The notes beneath the pieces are model-generated. The model saw nothing but the letters and a program-made list of their open reading frames with translations. It did no database searches and had not been told where the DNA came from. Of a stretch of DNA of 64,000 nt, positions 35,095 through 47,087 are shown piece after piece. A program made the position numbers and the translations under genes. Position 1 is the first letter of the stretch. Each line of letters starts with the position of its first letter. Source of the stretch: an uncultured Bacteroidia bacterium. GTDB taxonomy: Bacteria > Bacteroidota > Bacteroidia > Bacteroidales > F082. The stretch spans positions 1-64,000 of the forward strand of contig CACXUM010000015.1 in NCBI GenBank assembly GCA_902770835.1, read 5' to 3'.

Positions 35095-36216
35095 ATGATT
35101 CAGATAAAAGAAGTTACCACAAAGAAGGAATTGAAGACATTCGTGCATTTCCCGAATGTGCTGTATAAAGGGAATCCCTATTATGTTCCGCAGATTGAAT
35201 CAATGGACAGGGACACCCTTACTCCTGAGAAAAACCACGCTTTTGAGGTGTGTGAGGCCAAGTATTGGCTGGCCTACAACGAGAAAGGTGAGGTGGTTGG
35301 GCGCGTGGCCGGCATCATCAATCGCCGCTACAACGAAAAGACGGGCGAGAAAGCCTGCCGTTTCGGCTGGATTGACTTCATTGACGACAAGGAGGTTTCA
35401 AAAGCCTTGATGCAGACCGTTGAACAATACGCCCGAAAAAATGGCTTGAATCTCATCTGTGGTCCGATGGGCTTCCTTGAATTTGATTCGGCTGGCGTGT
35501 TGGTGGAAGGTTTCGACAAGATTCCTACCGCTTATGGCAAATACAACGCGCCGTATTACGAGGCACATCTCACCGACTTGGGTTATGCGAAAGACACGGA
35601 TTATGTGGAATATCTTATTAAGGTGCCGGAAGTCATTCCCGAGCGCTACGCCCGCATGGCCGAGTTGGTGTCCATCAAGAACAACCTTCATCAGGCGCCT
35701 TTCCGCAACCGTTCCGAAGTGGAACCTTATCTTGACGGCCTGTTCCAATGCCTCAATGCCGCCTATGCCAACTTGCACGGTTTTTCGGAACTTTCCGAAG
35801 GCCAGTGCGAAGACCTCAAGAAGCAGTTTTTGGGCAACATCAACGTTGATTATGTATCCATCATCCTCGATGCCGACGAGCAGGTGGTGGGTTTTGGCGT
35901 GGCTTTGCCTTCGCTCTCCAAAGCCATGATGAGGGCCAAAGGCTCCATTTTTCCTTTTGGTTGGATTCACATGCTGAAGGCCTTGAAGCAAAACGACACT
36001 ATTGATTTGTTGCTCATCGCCATCGACGAGAAATACAAGAACAAAGGCGTGAATGCCATGATTTTCGACAAGTTTGCGAAAGGCATCACGAAAAACGGCA
36101 TCAGGTTCATCGAGTCGACGCGCGAACTGGAGGACAATACGAGTGTGCAAAACCTTTGGCGCTATCTGGAACACGACCTGACCAAGAGGGCAAGAACATA
36201 TTTGAAGAAAATTTGA
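35095..36216 (+). CDS. GNAT-like acyltransferase of the sphingolipid cassette
   Basis: A 373-residue protein with a GNAT-like N-terminal domain (GEVVGRVAGIINRRYNEKTG, then CRFGWIDFID) and a second domain ending EHDLTKRARTYLKKI. Proteins of this kind are annotated as GNAT acyltransferases. It is the first gene of a tight plus-strand trio with a serine palmitoyltransferase (12 bp on) and a short-chain reductase (2 bp on). The context suggests a role in adding an acyl chain to the sphingoid base (a ceramide synthase role), as GNAT-type proteins do in bacterial sphingolipid synthesis. This is inference; no catalytic residue is assigned. It has an almost leaderless start (promoter at 35083). Confidence 0.7.
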   Translation: MIQIKEVTTKKELKTFVHFPNVLYKGNPYYVPQIESMDRDTLTPEKNHAFEVCEAKYWLAYNEKGEVVGRVAGIINRRYNEKTGEKACRFGWIDFIDDKEVSKALMQTVEQYARKNGLNLICGPMGFLEFDSAGVLVEGFDKIPTAYGKYNAPYYEAHLTDLGYAKDTDYVEYLIKVPEVIPERYARMAELVSIKNNLHQAPFRNRSEVEPYLDGLFQCLNAAYANLHGFSELSEGQCEDLKKQFLGNINVDYVSIILDADEQVVGFGVALPSLSKAMMRAKGSIFPFGWIHMLKALKQNDTIDLLLIAIDEKYKNKGVNAMIFDKFAKGITKNGIRFIESTRELEDNTSVQNLWRYLEHDLTKRARTYLKKI

Positions 36217-37419
<1,203 letters not shown>

Positions 37420-37421
37420 AG

Positions 37422-38216
37422 ATGATTGTTTTCATTACCGGAATATCATCTGGTTTCGGCCTCGAAACAGCGCGTTTGTTGTCGCAGGAAGGCCATACCG
37501 TTTATGGCACGGTTCGTCGCTCGATGGTGTCTTTGCCCAAGGTGCATTATCTCCAATTGGATGTCCGCGACAAGGAAGCCGTTGCAAAAGCAGTGTCACA
37601 AGTCGTTGAGAAAGAAGGCCGTATTGATGTTTTGGTCAACAATGCTGGCATGGGCATTGGCGGGCCCTTGGAATTTGCCACCGAGGAGGAAATCCGTTTG
37701 CAGATGGACACCAACTTCATGGGTTTGGTGCATTGTGTGGATGCCGTTTTGCCTTATATGCGCAAGCAAGGCAGCGGGAAAATCATCGCTTTGAGTAGCA
37801 TTGGCGGCCTGATGGGACTGCCTTTCCAAGGCTTCTATTCCGCCAGCAAGTTTGCCATCGAGGGTTATTGCGAGGCTTTGAGATTGGAAACCAAGGCGTT
37901 GGGAATCAAAGTGGTGGTTCTTCGCCCTGGCGATTTTGCCACAGGTTTCACGGGTAGCCGAAAGAAAGCCGAAAACCAAGCCGCCCTGCAAGCCTATCCG
38001 ATTTACAAAACCGCCATCGAAAAGGTGGAACACGATGAAAACGGCGGCTTGAAACCCATCGTTTTGGCCCAGATAATCAGCAAAATCATTGCAAAAACAA
38101 ATCCGCGAAACGGCTATGTGGTCGCTTCGTTGGAGCAAAGGCTTTCGGTAACCCTAAAAAAAATCCTGCCGCCCAAGTGGTTCGACAGGATTTTGGGAGG
38201 TTATTACAAATTGTAA
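37422..38216 (+). CDS. Short-chain dehydrogenase/reductase of the sphingolipid cassette
   Basis: A 264-residue SDR enzyme. It has the NAD(P)-binding TGISSGFG (6-13), NNAG (73-76) and the catalytic triad residues S126, Y139 and K143 (YSASK). The most likely role from context is reduction of the 3-keto-sphinganine or ceramide made by SPT, but other SDR substrates are possible. Its stop codon is directly next to the pyrH stop on the opposite strand (38216/38217). Confidence 0.85.
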   Translation: MIVFITGISSGFGLETARLLSQEGHTVYGTVRRSMVSLPKVHYLQLDVRDKEAVAKAVSQVVEKEGRIDVLVNNAGMGIGGPLEFATEEEIRLQMDTNFMGLVHCVDAVLPYMRKQGSGKIIALSSIGGLMGLPFQGFYSASKFAIEGYCEALRLETKALGIKVVVLRPGDFATGFTGSRKKAENQAALQAYPIYKTAIEKVEHDENGGLKPIVLAQIISKIIAKTNPRNGYVVASLEQRLSVTLKKILPPKWFDRILGGYYKL

Positions 38217-38924
38217 TTACTTCGTCACTAATGTTCCAATATTCTCGCCGCGCAAGACCTTCAAAAGATTGCCTCGCGTGTTCATGTCGAAGACGTACAT
38301 AGGCATGTCGTTTTCCTTGCACATCGTGAAGGCGGTCATGTCCATCACTTTTAGGTTGCGCTGGTAGGCCTCGTCGTAGGTGATGTGCTCGAACTTGGTC
38401 GCGGTGGGGTCTTTTTCGGGGTCGGCGGTGTAGATGCCGTCCACGCGGGTGCCTTTCAGGATGATGTCGGCCTTGATTTCAACCGCGCGGAGGGCGGAGC
38501 CTGTGTCGGTGGTGAAGAAGGGATTGCCCGTGCCGGCACCCATCACCACGATGTGGCCTTCCTCAAGCAAGCGGATGGCCTTGGCACTGCTCATCGTGTC
38601 GGCGATGCGGTCGATGTAAAGGCCTGCCAAAAGCGTGGCTTTCTGTCCCTTGCTCTGCAAAGTGGATTGCATGGCCATCGAGTTGATGACGGTGGCGAGC
38701 ATGCCCATATAGTCGCCTTGGATGCGGTCCATGCCTTTTGAGGCACCTTGTAGGCCGCGATAGATGTTGCCGCCGCCGATGACGATGCCGATTTGCACAC
38801 CGGCCTTTGCCGCTTCGATGATTTCGTCGGCGTAGTCGTTCAGTCGTTGCGGGTCGATGCCGTATTGTTGGCTGCCCATCAGGGCCTCGCCGCTGAGTTT
38901 CAGTAATACTCGGTTGTATTTCAT
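38217..38924 (-). CDS. pyrH: UMP kinase
   Basis: A 235-residue amino-acid-kinase-fold enzyme that phosphorylates UMP. Motifs: KYNRVLLKLSGEALMG, GIVIGGGNIYRG, DRIQGDYMGMLATVINSMAM, GTGNPFFTTDTG and DGIYTADPEKDPTA, all typical. It lies downstream of a repeat array region. The leader carries an AT-rich repeat (38934-38963) and a likely TATCTTTG box further upstream. Usually it is linked to frr; here the SPT cassette and GT39 gene lie between. Confidence 0.97.
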   Translation of the reverse strand: MKYNRVLLKLSGEALMGSQQYGIDPQRLNDYADEIIEAAKAGVQIGIVIGGGNIYRGLQGASKGMDRIQGDYMGMLATVINSMAMQSTLQSKGQKATLLAGLYIDRIADTMSSAKAIRLLEEGHIVVMGAGTGNPFFTTDTGSALRAVEIKADIILKGTRVDGIYTADPEKDPTATKFEHITYDEAYQRNLKVMDMTAFTMCKENDMPMYVFDMNTRGNLLKVLRGENIGTLVTK

Positions 38925-38933
38925 ATTCTTGGG

Positions 38934-38963
38934 ATTTAAAGATTCAAGATTTAAAATTTAAGA
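38934..38963. repeat. AT-rich leader repeat before pyrH
   Basis: The stretch GATTCAAGATTTAAAATTT is close to TATTCAAGATTTAAGATTT before secA (46973-46999). Each lies in the 5' leader of a core gene. No gene is present. Confidence 0.55.
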
Positions 38964-39025
38964 TGCTGATAGCCGACAAAGATACGGTTTTTATGAAAAG
39001 GGAAGGCTATTTTTCTCGTTTCATC

Positions 39026-39140
39026 GGAAAACGCAGTTTTTTCACCCCTAAATTTATAAGAAAACGCAGTTTTTAGAGGTTGATTTTTATAGGAAAATGC
39101 AGTTTTTTAAGGCTGAATTTTATAGGAAAACGCAGTTTTT
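39026..39140. repeat. Periodic array A1: four copies of A-run/CGCAG/T-run, 33-bp period
   Basis: The motif GGAAAACGCAGTTTTT (with slight variation) occurs four times, cores at 39032, 39065, 39098 (TGCAG variant) and 39131. The spacing is 33 bp each time. It lies between the pyrH leader and the 3' end of the ATPase gene at 39316. The fixed spacing (close to three helical turns) and conserved core suggest protein-binding sites on one face of the DNA. Compare arrays at 42153 and 55814, which share the plan but not the core. Confidence 0.8.
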
Positions 39141-39161
39141 GTTTTGTAATTCGGTGAAAAT

Positions 39162-39258
39162 GTGTCCATGAAAGCTGTAATTGACATTTTCGTAGACACT
39201 TTTTATATCAAAAATATGTCCACGAAAGCACAAAATTGTCATTTCGTGGACACTTTTT
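39162..39258. repeat. Palindromic array A2: two copies, 54-bp period
   Basis: Two imperfect copies of a hairpin unit (TGTCCACGAAA ... TTTCGTGGACA) begin at 39162 and 39216. The left half-sites are 54 bp apart, as are the right half-sites. Each ends in a T-run. They follow directly after array A1 and precede the 3' end of the ATPase gene at 39316. Downstream, at 39263-39286, a degenerate version of the first A1 unit (TTTTCATCGGAAAGCGAGG) reappears. Confidence 0.7.
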
Positions 39259-39315
39259 TCCGTTTTCATCGGAAAGCGAGGTTTTCAAACACAAAAACCC
39301 GCATCCCATACGCCG

Positions 39316-40761
39316 TCACGCCTCCTCAAACAAGTCGTCCATCGTCACCTCGTTTTGGATGTTGTTCCAGTAGGCGTTGTGGGCCACGCCGAAAGTGGTC
39401 ACGAGGGTTTGGTGCAAGGCTTTGCGCGTCTTGCTGTGGTGGCGGAAGGTGGCCATGCGCTCGCGGAGGTCCTTGTCGTAGTCTTTGGTGATGACAAATT
39501 CCTTGTCTGAAAACTTCATCTCGCACAGGTTGATGACACCGTCCTTGCGGTCGATCAGCAAGTCGATTTGGCCGCCGGGCCATTGCGTTCCGTCGCTGTC
39601 GGTGTAAGGCTTCGCAAACCACGAACTGACATCCGTTTGTATTCCGCTAATTCCTAACTTCTTCTTAATCTGCGGAATATGATGCAGGCAAACTTGCTCA
39701 TAGGCATAGCCTTCCCAAGTGGCAGTCGTGTCCAAGGCATGGCTCCAATGCTGCTCGTCCTGTCCTAAATTGTCTTTCAAGAAACGGAGATAGAACAGGG
39801 AATACAAATCGGTGAGTTGGTAAAGGACATCGCGCTGCTTCTTGCCAAAGGCATGATAACTGCGGATGAAGTCGCAACGTTGCAGGTTGTCAAGCACTTC
39901 CGAGAGGTAGCCGTTGTCGGTCAAGTTGGCGGCTTCGATGATTTCCTGTCGCGTCAATCCCTTTCCTTTAGTGGCAAGTGCCTCAACCACAGTCTTGTAC
40001 AATTCGGAATCGTTGAACAGCGACTTGAAAAGGAAGTCGAACTCGTTCCGCAAAGGCGCGTTTTGGGCAAAGAACAGCGCGTCAATGTTTTGTGCCACAC
40101 TTTGCGACTTGCGCATCATATCCAAATAATAAGGTGTGCCGCCCATCACCATGTAGGTTTCCACGACTTGTTTTCGAGGCAGGTTGAAGCCCCGCGATTG
40201 CATGAAAAGCTCCACTTCGTGCAGGTTGAACGGCTGTAGGCGGATTTGGCGTGTCACGCGGTTGTGGAGGCCGCCTCGGTTGCCAATCAGCTTGTTGGTC
40301 ATCCACGAGGTGGACGAGCCGCAAACGATTAGTTTCAAGTTGTCTTGCTTCGAGGCCCAACTGTTCCAAAACAGTTCGAAGGCTTTCAGGAAGCGCGACC
40401 GAGGCATGTCGAACCAAGGCAATTCATCGATAAAGATGACGATGCGGTCCTTGTTGAGGAGCGTTTTCAGGTAGCTTTGCAACTGGAAAAACGCCTCCAT
40501 CCAGTCGGGCGGCGCGGGCTGTATTGTTTTGGAATACAGCGCAAGTTGGTGGGCGAAGTTGCCCAATTGCTCGCTCTTGTTGCCTTCGTACATTCCCGCC
40601 ATGAAGAAATCGTATTGCTGCTGGAAATAACTGTCAATCAAGAATGTTTTCCCGACGCGGCGACGGCCATAGACGGCCACAAACTCCGCCTTTCCCGAAG
40701 TGCAAATGTCGTCGAGAAGCCGTGCTTCCCGTTCCCGACCAATGAGTTGTTTCTTGTTCAT
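39316..40761 (-). CDS. AAA+ ATPase with C-terminal DUF234/PD-(D/E)XK-like domain
   Basis: A 481-residue protein. N-terminal ATPase: Walker A GRRRVGKTFL, Walker B IVIFIDELPWF, sensor-like KLIVCGSSTSWM. A winged-helix-like middle follows (LTRQEIIEAANLTDNGYLSEV). The C-terminus has a PD-(D/E)XK-like core (GQIDLLIDRKDGVINLCEMKF: D ... E-M-K). Such proteins form large families in Bacteroidota; their role is not known. The gene is bracketed by repeat arrays: A1/A2 at its 3' side and A3 upstream of its promoter. Confidence 0.85.
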   Translation of the reverse strand: MNKKQLIGREREARLLDDICTSGKAEFVAVYGRRRVGKTFLIDSYFQQQYDFFMAGMYEGNKSEQLGNFAHQLALYSKTIQPAPPDWMEAFFQLQSYLKTLLNKDRIVIFIDELPWFDMPRSRFLKAFELFWNSWASKQDNLKLIVCGSSTSWMTNKLIGNRGGLHNRVTRQIRLQPFNLHEVELFMQSRGFNLPRKQVVETYMVMGGTPYYLDMMRKSQSVAQNIDALFFAQNAPLRNEFDFLFKSLFNDSELYKTVVEALATKGKGLTRQEIIEAANLTDNGYLSEVLDNLQRCDFIRSYHAFGKKQRDVLYQLTDLYSLFYLRFLKDNLGQDEQHWSHALDTTATWEGYAYEQVCLHHIPQIKKKLGISGIQTDVSSWFAKPYTDSDGTQWPGGQIDLLIDRKDGVINLCEMKFSDKEFVITKDYDKDLRERMATFRHHSKTRKALHQTLVTTFGVAHNAYWNNIQNEVTMDDLFEEA

Positions 40762-40787
40762 GCAATTTCGTTTTGACTTTCAAACTG

Positions 40788-40795
40788 CAAAAATA
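40788..40795 (-). promoter_or_regulatory. -7 promoter element (TATTTTTG) of the ATPase gene at 40761
   Basis: Read on the minus strand this is TATTTTTG, with TTTG about 18 bp further upstream. It leaves ~22 nt of leader. The palindromic array A3 begins 40 bp upstream of it. Confidence 0.6.
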
Positions 40796-40835
40796 CAGAT
40801 TTTCTTGCAATTACAAACAACTTTTGAAATTTATT

Positions 40836-40965
40836 GGTGCGCTAACCCTATTTTTTAGATAGGTTAGCGCACCAATTAAGCCTTGAACTACTGCGCTAAC
40901 TATGTTTTTAAGATGGGTTAGCGCACCAATTAAGCCTCGAACTACTGCGCTAACTATGTTTTTGG
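40836..40965. repeat. Palindromic array A3: ~2.5 copies, 54-bp period
   Basis: GCGCTAAC occurs at 40839, 40893 and 40947 (54 bp apart). Its reverse complement GTTAGCGC occurs at 40864 and 40918 (54 bp apart). The first unit is an almost perfect hairpin (GGTGCGCTAACC ... GGTTAGCGCACC) around a T-run. The array sits upstream of the promoter of the ATPase gene at 40761. An open frame across it encodes an 18-residue repeat only because the unit is 54 bp; it is not considered a gene. Confidence 0.75.
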
Positions 40966-41030
40966 ATGAGCTGAACCTACGCTGCGAACAAAAAAACTCC
41001 ATTTTTCCTTTCCGTTTCATTCTTTTTTCC

Positions 41031-41038
41031 TATTTTTG
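41031..41038 (+). promoter_or_regulatory. -7 promoter element (TATTTTTG) of the 6S-like RNA
   Basis: TATTTTTG ends about 4-6 bp before the 5' end of the folded RNA below. No start codon with a sensible frame follows for more than 250 bp, which fits a promoter for a non-coding RNA. Confidence 0.55.
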
Positions 41039-41042
41039 CCAT

Positions 41043-41258
41043 CGGATTGGCTTCGGCCTATCCGTGAAATAAAGAAGCGTTATGCTTGTCTTGTAAGTCG
41101 AGAACCTGAGAAATTCAATGACTTCAAATAGAACGAGGATGGCATAGTGGCTACGCATTTAGCGTGGGCTGCTATTCAGAAGCCATGTTTGTTTTATTTG
41201 GGTATTCTCAGGACCTTCGACTTAGGAATGTGGCATACAGTTCCACGCTTCTTTTTGT
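41043..41258 (+). ncRNA. ssrS: Structured RNA, candidate 6S RNA
   Basis: About 215 nt with a good promoter and no gene. A 5' hairpin with a UUCG loop (CGGATTGGC/GCCTATCCG) is followed by a long imperfect stem: AAGAAGCGT (41072-41080) pairs with ACGCTTCTT (41245-41253); AAGTCGA and CCTGAGAA pair with TTCTCAGG and TCGACTT. An open middle and a terminal part (ATGGC/GCCAT, CTACGC/GCGTGG) complete the fold. A T-run follows. A long irregular stem with a central bubble and ~200 nt is the 6S RNA design, in which the RNA mimics an open promoter and binds RNA polymerase. tmRNA, SRP RNA and RNase P signatures are absent. The 6S name is a structural inference. Confidence 0.5.
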
Positions 41259-41323
41259 CGTAACTAAATGGGGAACAGAGGATTCTCCTGCGCTTTTGGG
41301 AACTGAGAGCCAAATCAATAAAG

Positions 41324-41956
41324 ATGAAAAAGAGAATTCTGTTCTTTTTGCTTTCTGTATTAATCGCGTTGTCTTTTTCAAGTTGTGCAACCCTTATAGG
41401 TGGAGAGAAATACAACGCAAAAGTTCAAGTCCCTGGGCATCCTAATGCGACTATTTCTGTGAATGGGCAGTACAAAGGAGAAGGTGAAGCCAACTTCTTG
41501 GTTAAAAGAAGGGATGCCAATAAATTGAATATTACCGTTCAAGAGGAGAACTGCGAGCCTGAAACTACATCATTTACAAAGAGATCTTTTCGCGGCTGGG
41601 CTTTTGTGGGAACATTGATAGGCTGGACTGGCTTTGTTCCATACACCTACATCCCGCTTCCTTGGGGAGTTGTCGTTGATGCGAGTACTGGTGCTTGGTG
41701 GAAACCCGATGTGTCTGAACAAGGTGTTTCAAAGATTGACTATGACCATTTCCTTTATACTATTAACTACAAAGCCATTCCCAAGAAGGATGTAGTAACC
41801 AATCCTAAAGAGACAAGCAAAGAAGATTCTTATTCCGATGCTCAATCAAAAGCTGGAAAACTTCGGGAATTAAAACAATTGTTAGATGAAGGGATTTTGA
41901 CGCAAGAGGAATATGAGAAGGAAAAAGCAAAGATACTATCATCTGAATTACAATAA
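41324..41956 (+). CDS. Lipoprotein with PEGA-like and SHOCT domains
   Basis: A 210-residue protein with a lipoprotein signal (LSFSSC; Cys21). A PEGA-like beta segment follows (KVQVPGHPNATISVNGQYKG). A hydrophobic segment (~residues 88-110, GWAFVGTLIGWTGFVPYTY) may be membrane-associated. The C-terminal ~30 residues are a SHOCT motif (KLRELKQLLDEGILTQEEYE). SHOCT occurs at the ends of many unrelated envelope proteins. Function unknown. It lies downstream of the 6S-like RNA, with no clear promoter of its own, and is followed by a strong terminator. Confidence 0.75.
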   Translation: MKKRILFFLLSVLIALSFSSCATLIGGEKYNAKVQVPGHPNATISVNGQYKGEGEANFLVKRRDANKLNITVQEENCEPETTSFTKRSFRGWAFVGTLIGWTGFVPYTYIPLPWGVVVDASTGAWWKPDVSEQGVSKIDYDHFLYTINYKAIPKKDVVTNPKETSKEDSYSDAQSKAGKLRELKQLLDEGILTQEEYEKEKAKILSSELQ

Positions 41957-41976
41957 TTTTCGATGACAATAAAAGC

Positions 41977-42012
41977 AAACCGAGCGGAACCCAACAAGAT
42001 TCCGCTCGGTTT
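41977..42012. terminator. Rho-independent terminator, copy 1 (part of secA 3' duplication)
   Basis: CCGAGCGGAA and TTCCGCTCGG form a perfect 10-bp stem with A-run/T-run flanks. It serves the SHOCT lipoprotein gene and, on the other strand, the secA remnant. It is almost the same as the terminator at 43599-43634. Confidence 0.85.
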
Positions 42013-42119
42013 TCATTAGGTTGGATGTCGCTTATTCCATAGCGTTCTCAAACCGTCCGTGGCATTGCTTGTACTTCTTGCCGCTACCGCAAGGGCAGGG
42101 GTCGTTACGGCCCACTTTC
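41977..42119. repeat. Direct repeat, copy 1: secA 3' end plus terminator
   Basis: 143 bp matching 43599-43741 at 135/143 positions without gaps (my count, 8 mismatches). It covers the terminator, the spacer to the secA stop and the last ~29 codons of secA. The two copies bracket the ATPase gene at 42227 and its repeat array. Confidence 0.9.
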
Positions 42120-42144
42120 TTCTCCACGCAGATTGGCTGGGTGC
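42032..42144 (-). pseudogene. secA 3'-end fragment (last ~37 codons)
   Basis: Read on the minus strand it encodes [20 protein letters not shown] followed by GRFENAME and a stop. That is the same C-terminal zinc-binding tail as intact secA (43654). Upstream of it [10 protein letters not shown] corresponds to [10 protein letters not shown] of intact secA, so this copy is a diverged allele. It has no start and ends where the array motif begins (~42150), so it is a broken remnant. Confidence 0.88.
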
Positions 42145-42152
42145 ATTTTTTC

Positions 42153-42233
42153 AAAAAATGTGATTTTTCGATTGAAAAAATGTCCAAAAATGTGATTTTT
42201 TGAGTATTTTTGTGGCAGAAAATGTGATGATTG
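42153..42233. repeat. Periodic array A4: three copies of A-run/TGTGA/T-run, 32-bp period
   Basis: AAAAATGTGATTTTT cores lie at 42159 and 42191, and a weaker third copy at 42223 (AAAATGTGATGATT). The spacing is 32 bp each. The second copy abuts the -7 box (TATTTTTG, 42205-42212), and the third covers the start codon of the ATPase gene. A protein bound here would block its expression, so an autoregulatory operator is the simplest reading. The array begins right at the junction with the secA fragment. Confidence 0.75.
42205..42212 (+). promoter_or_regulatory. -7 promoter element (TATTTTTG) inside array A4
   Basis: It lies between array copies 2 and 3, with ~15 nt to the ATG at 42227 (or ~24 nt to the ATG at 42236). 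Confidence 0.6.
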
Positions 42234-43573
42234 CTATGGAACTACTTGAAAGAAAGATAGATAAGTTTCTTGTAGAATGGAAACAGAATCCCGATAGAAA
42301 ACCTTTGATTGTGCGAGGTGCCCGACAAATCGGGAAAACCGAGTCGATTAAGGCTTTTGGTCGTGCCAACTACGAATCGGTGTTGGAGATAAATTTTGTG
42401 CTTCAGAAGAAATTCCGCACCATCTTCGACGACGGCTACGAGGTGGACCAGATCATCAAGAATATCACAGTGCTTGAACCCTCGTGGAAAATTATTCCCA
42501 ACAAGACACTGCTGTTTTTCGACGAGTTGCAAAAATGTCCCGATTGCGCCACTTCGCTCAAGTCGTTTTGCCAAGACGGGCGTTTCGACGTGATTTGTTC
42601 GGGTTCGTTGATGGGCATTTATTACGAGGAAATCGAGTCGAATGCGGTAGGCTTCAAAGAGGATTATGATATGTTTTCGATGGATTTCGAGGAGTTTCTT
42701 TGGGCCAAGGGTTATTCCAAGGAACAAGTTGAGGACCTTTACGCGCACATGCTTTCGCTGAAGCCGTTCTCGCAACTTGAATTGGACACCTTCATGGGCA
42801 TTTTCCGCGACTATATGACGCTCGGAGGTATGCCCGAGGTGGTCAAAATGTACATCGACAACGGCCATTTTGGCGGAGTGCTGAAACTGCAACGGCAACT
42901 TTTGAAAGATTACGAGGAAGACATCACCAAATACGCCAAGGAGACCGACAAGGCGAAAGTCCTCGCGGTTTATGGCCATATTCCGACTTTTTTGGCAAAG
43001 GAAAACAAGAAATACCAAATCACGAAGATTGCCAAAGGTGCGCGAAACAGGGAATACATCGGTGCCGTGGACTGGCTGAAACAGGCTGGTGTGGTCAATG
43101 TTTGCTATTGTTTGAGCAATGTGGAGCTGCCGCTGAAAGGCAATTATGATGCTGAGTGCTACAAAATCTACTACCACGACACGGGGCTGCTGATTGCCTC
43201 TCTTGACGAGGAAGCACAAGACGACCTTCGCGCCAACAAGAATTTCGGCACATACAAAGGTGCCATATATGAAAATGTGGTTGGCGAGATGCTGAGAAAG
43301 TCGGGGTATGAACAGTTGTATTACTACAAGCACGATAGCCCAGCCCTTGAGATGGATTTCTTCGTAAGGGATGCCAACTCGCTGATTCCCGTCGAGGTGA
43401 AGGCGAAAGACGGAGCCACGGCCTCACTGAACAACCTCATCAAATGGAATTCTTATCCCGATGTGAAATACGGCATCAAATTCGGATATAAAAACATCGG
43501 CTGGAACGAGAAGTTTTACACTTTTCCCTATTTTCTCGCCTTTTTGTTGAAGCGGTTTTTGAAAGAAAAGTAA
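42227..43573 (+). CDS. AAA+ ATPase with DUF4143 domain (ATPase-nuclease-like fusion)
   Basis: A 448-residue protein starting [10 protein letters not shown] (the ATG three codons later, MELLERK, is also possible). The N-terminal AAA_14-type ATPase has Walker [11 protein letters not shown] and Walker [12 protein letters not shown]. The DUF4143 C-terminal half has a PD-(D/E)XK-like core ([21 protein letters not shown]). The family is very abundant in Bacteroidota; function is unknown. The gene sits between two copies of the secA 3' end and is preceded by array A4. The whole block (array plus gene) behaves like an inserted module. No integrase or transposase is inside it. Confidence 0.88.
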   Translation: MIAMELLERKIDKFLVEWKQNPDRKPLIVRGARQIGKTESIKAFGRANYESVLEINFVLQKKFRTIFDDGYEVDQIIKNITVLEPSWKIIPNKTLLFFDELQKCPDCATSLKSFCQDGRFDVICSGSLMGIYYEEIESNAVGFKEDYDMFSMDFEEFLWAKGYSKEQVEDLYAHMLSLKPFSQLELDTFMGIFRDYMTLGGMPEVVKMYIDNGHFGGVLKLQRQLLKDYEEDITKYAKETDKAKVLAVYGHIPTFLAKENKKYQITKIAKGARNREYIGAVDWLKQAGVVNVCYCLSNVELPLKGNYDAECYKIYYHDTGLLIASLDEEAQDDLRANKNFGTYKGAIYENVVGEMLRKSGYEQLYYYKHDSPALEMDFFVRDANSLIPVEVKAKDGATASLNNLIKWNSYPDVKYGIKFGYKNIGWNEKFYTFPYFLAFLLKRFLKEK

Positions 43574-43598
43574 CTGGATTTCTTTTGCAGGAAATCAA

Positions 43599-43634
43599 AA
43601 ACCGAGCGGAACCCAACCAGATTCCGCTCGGTTT
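43599..43634. terminator. Rho-independent terminator, copy 2 (secA)
   Basis: CCGAGCGGAA/TTCCGCTCGG stem with A/T-run flanks, 20 bp beyond the secA stop. It also ends the ATPase gene on the other strand. Confidence 0.85.
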
Positions 43635-43653
43635 TCATTAGGTTAGATGTCGC

Positions 43654-46959
<3,306 letters not shown>

Positions 46960-46972
46960 ATTCAGTTATTTA

Positions 46973-46999
46973 ATATTCAAGATTTAAGATTTAAAATTC
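46973..46999. repeat. AT-rich leader repeat before secA
   Basis: TATTCAAGATTTAAGATTT resembles the stretch before pyrH at 38934. It lies in the untranslated leader and holds no gene. Confidence 0.5.
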
Positions 47000-47087
47000 C
47001 GAATGAATTGCAAATTGCGCAAAATTCGTGCAAAGGTAGTGTTTTTCCGTGAATTGGGGGAAATTTGTGTCAAAAAGTCAGGTGATT

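Noticed and set aside
39026-39260. CRISPR array
   Set aside because: Units are short (about 16 bp) with imperfect spacers of related AT-rich sequence, and no cas genes are nearby.
40811-41020. A 69-codon open frame across array A3 with an 18-residue tandem repeat
   Set aside because: The repeat follows from the 54-bp array unit; there is no promoter for this strand and the DNA palindromes explain the pattern.
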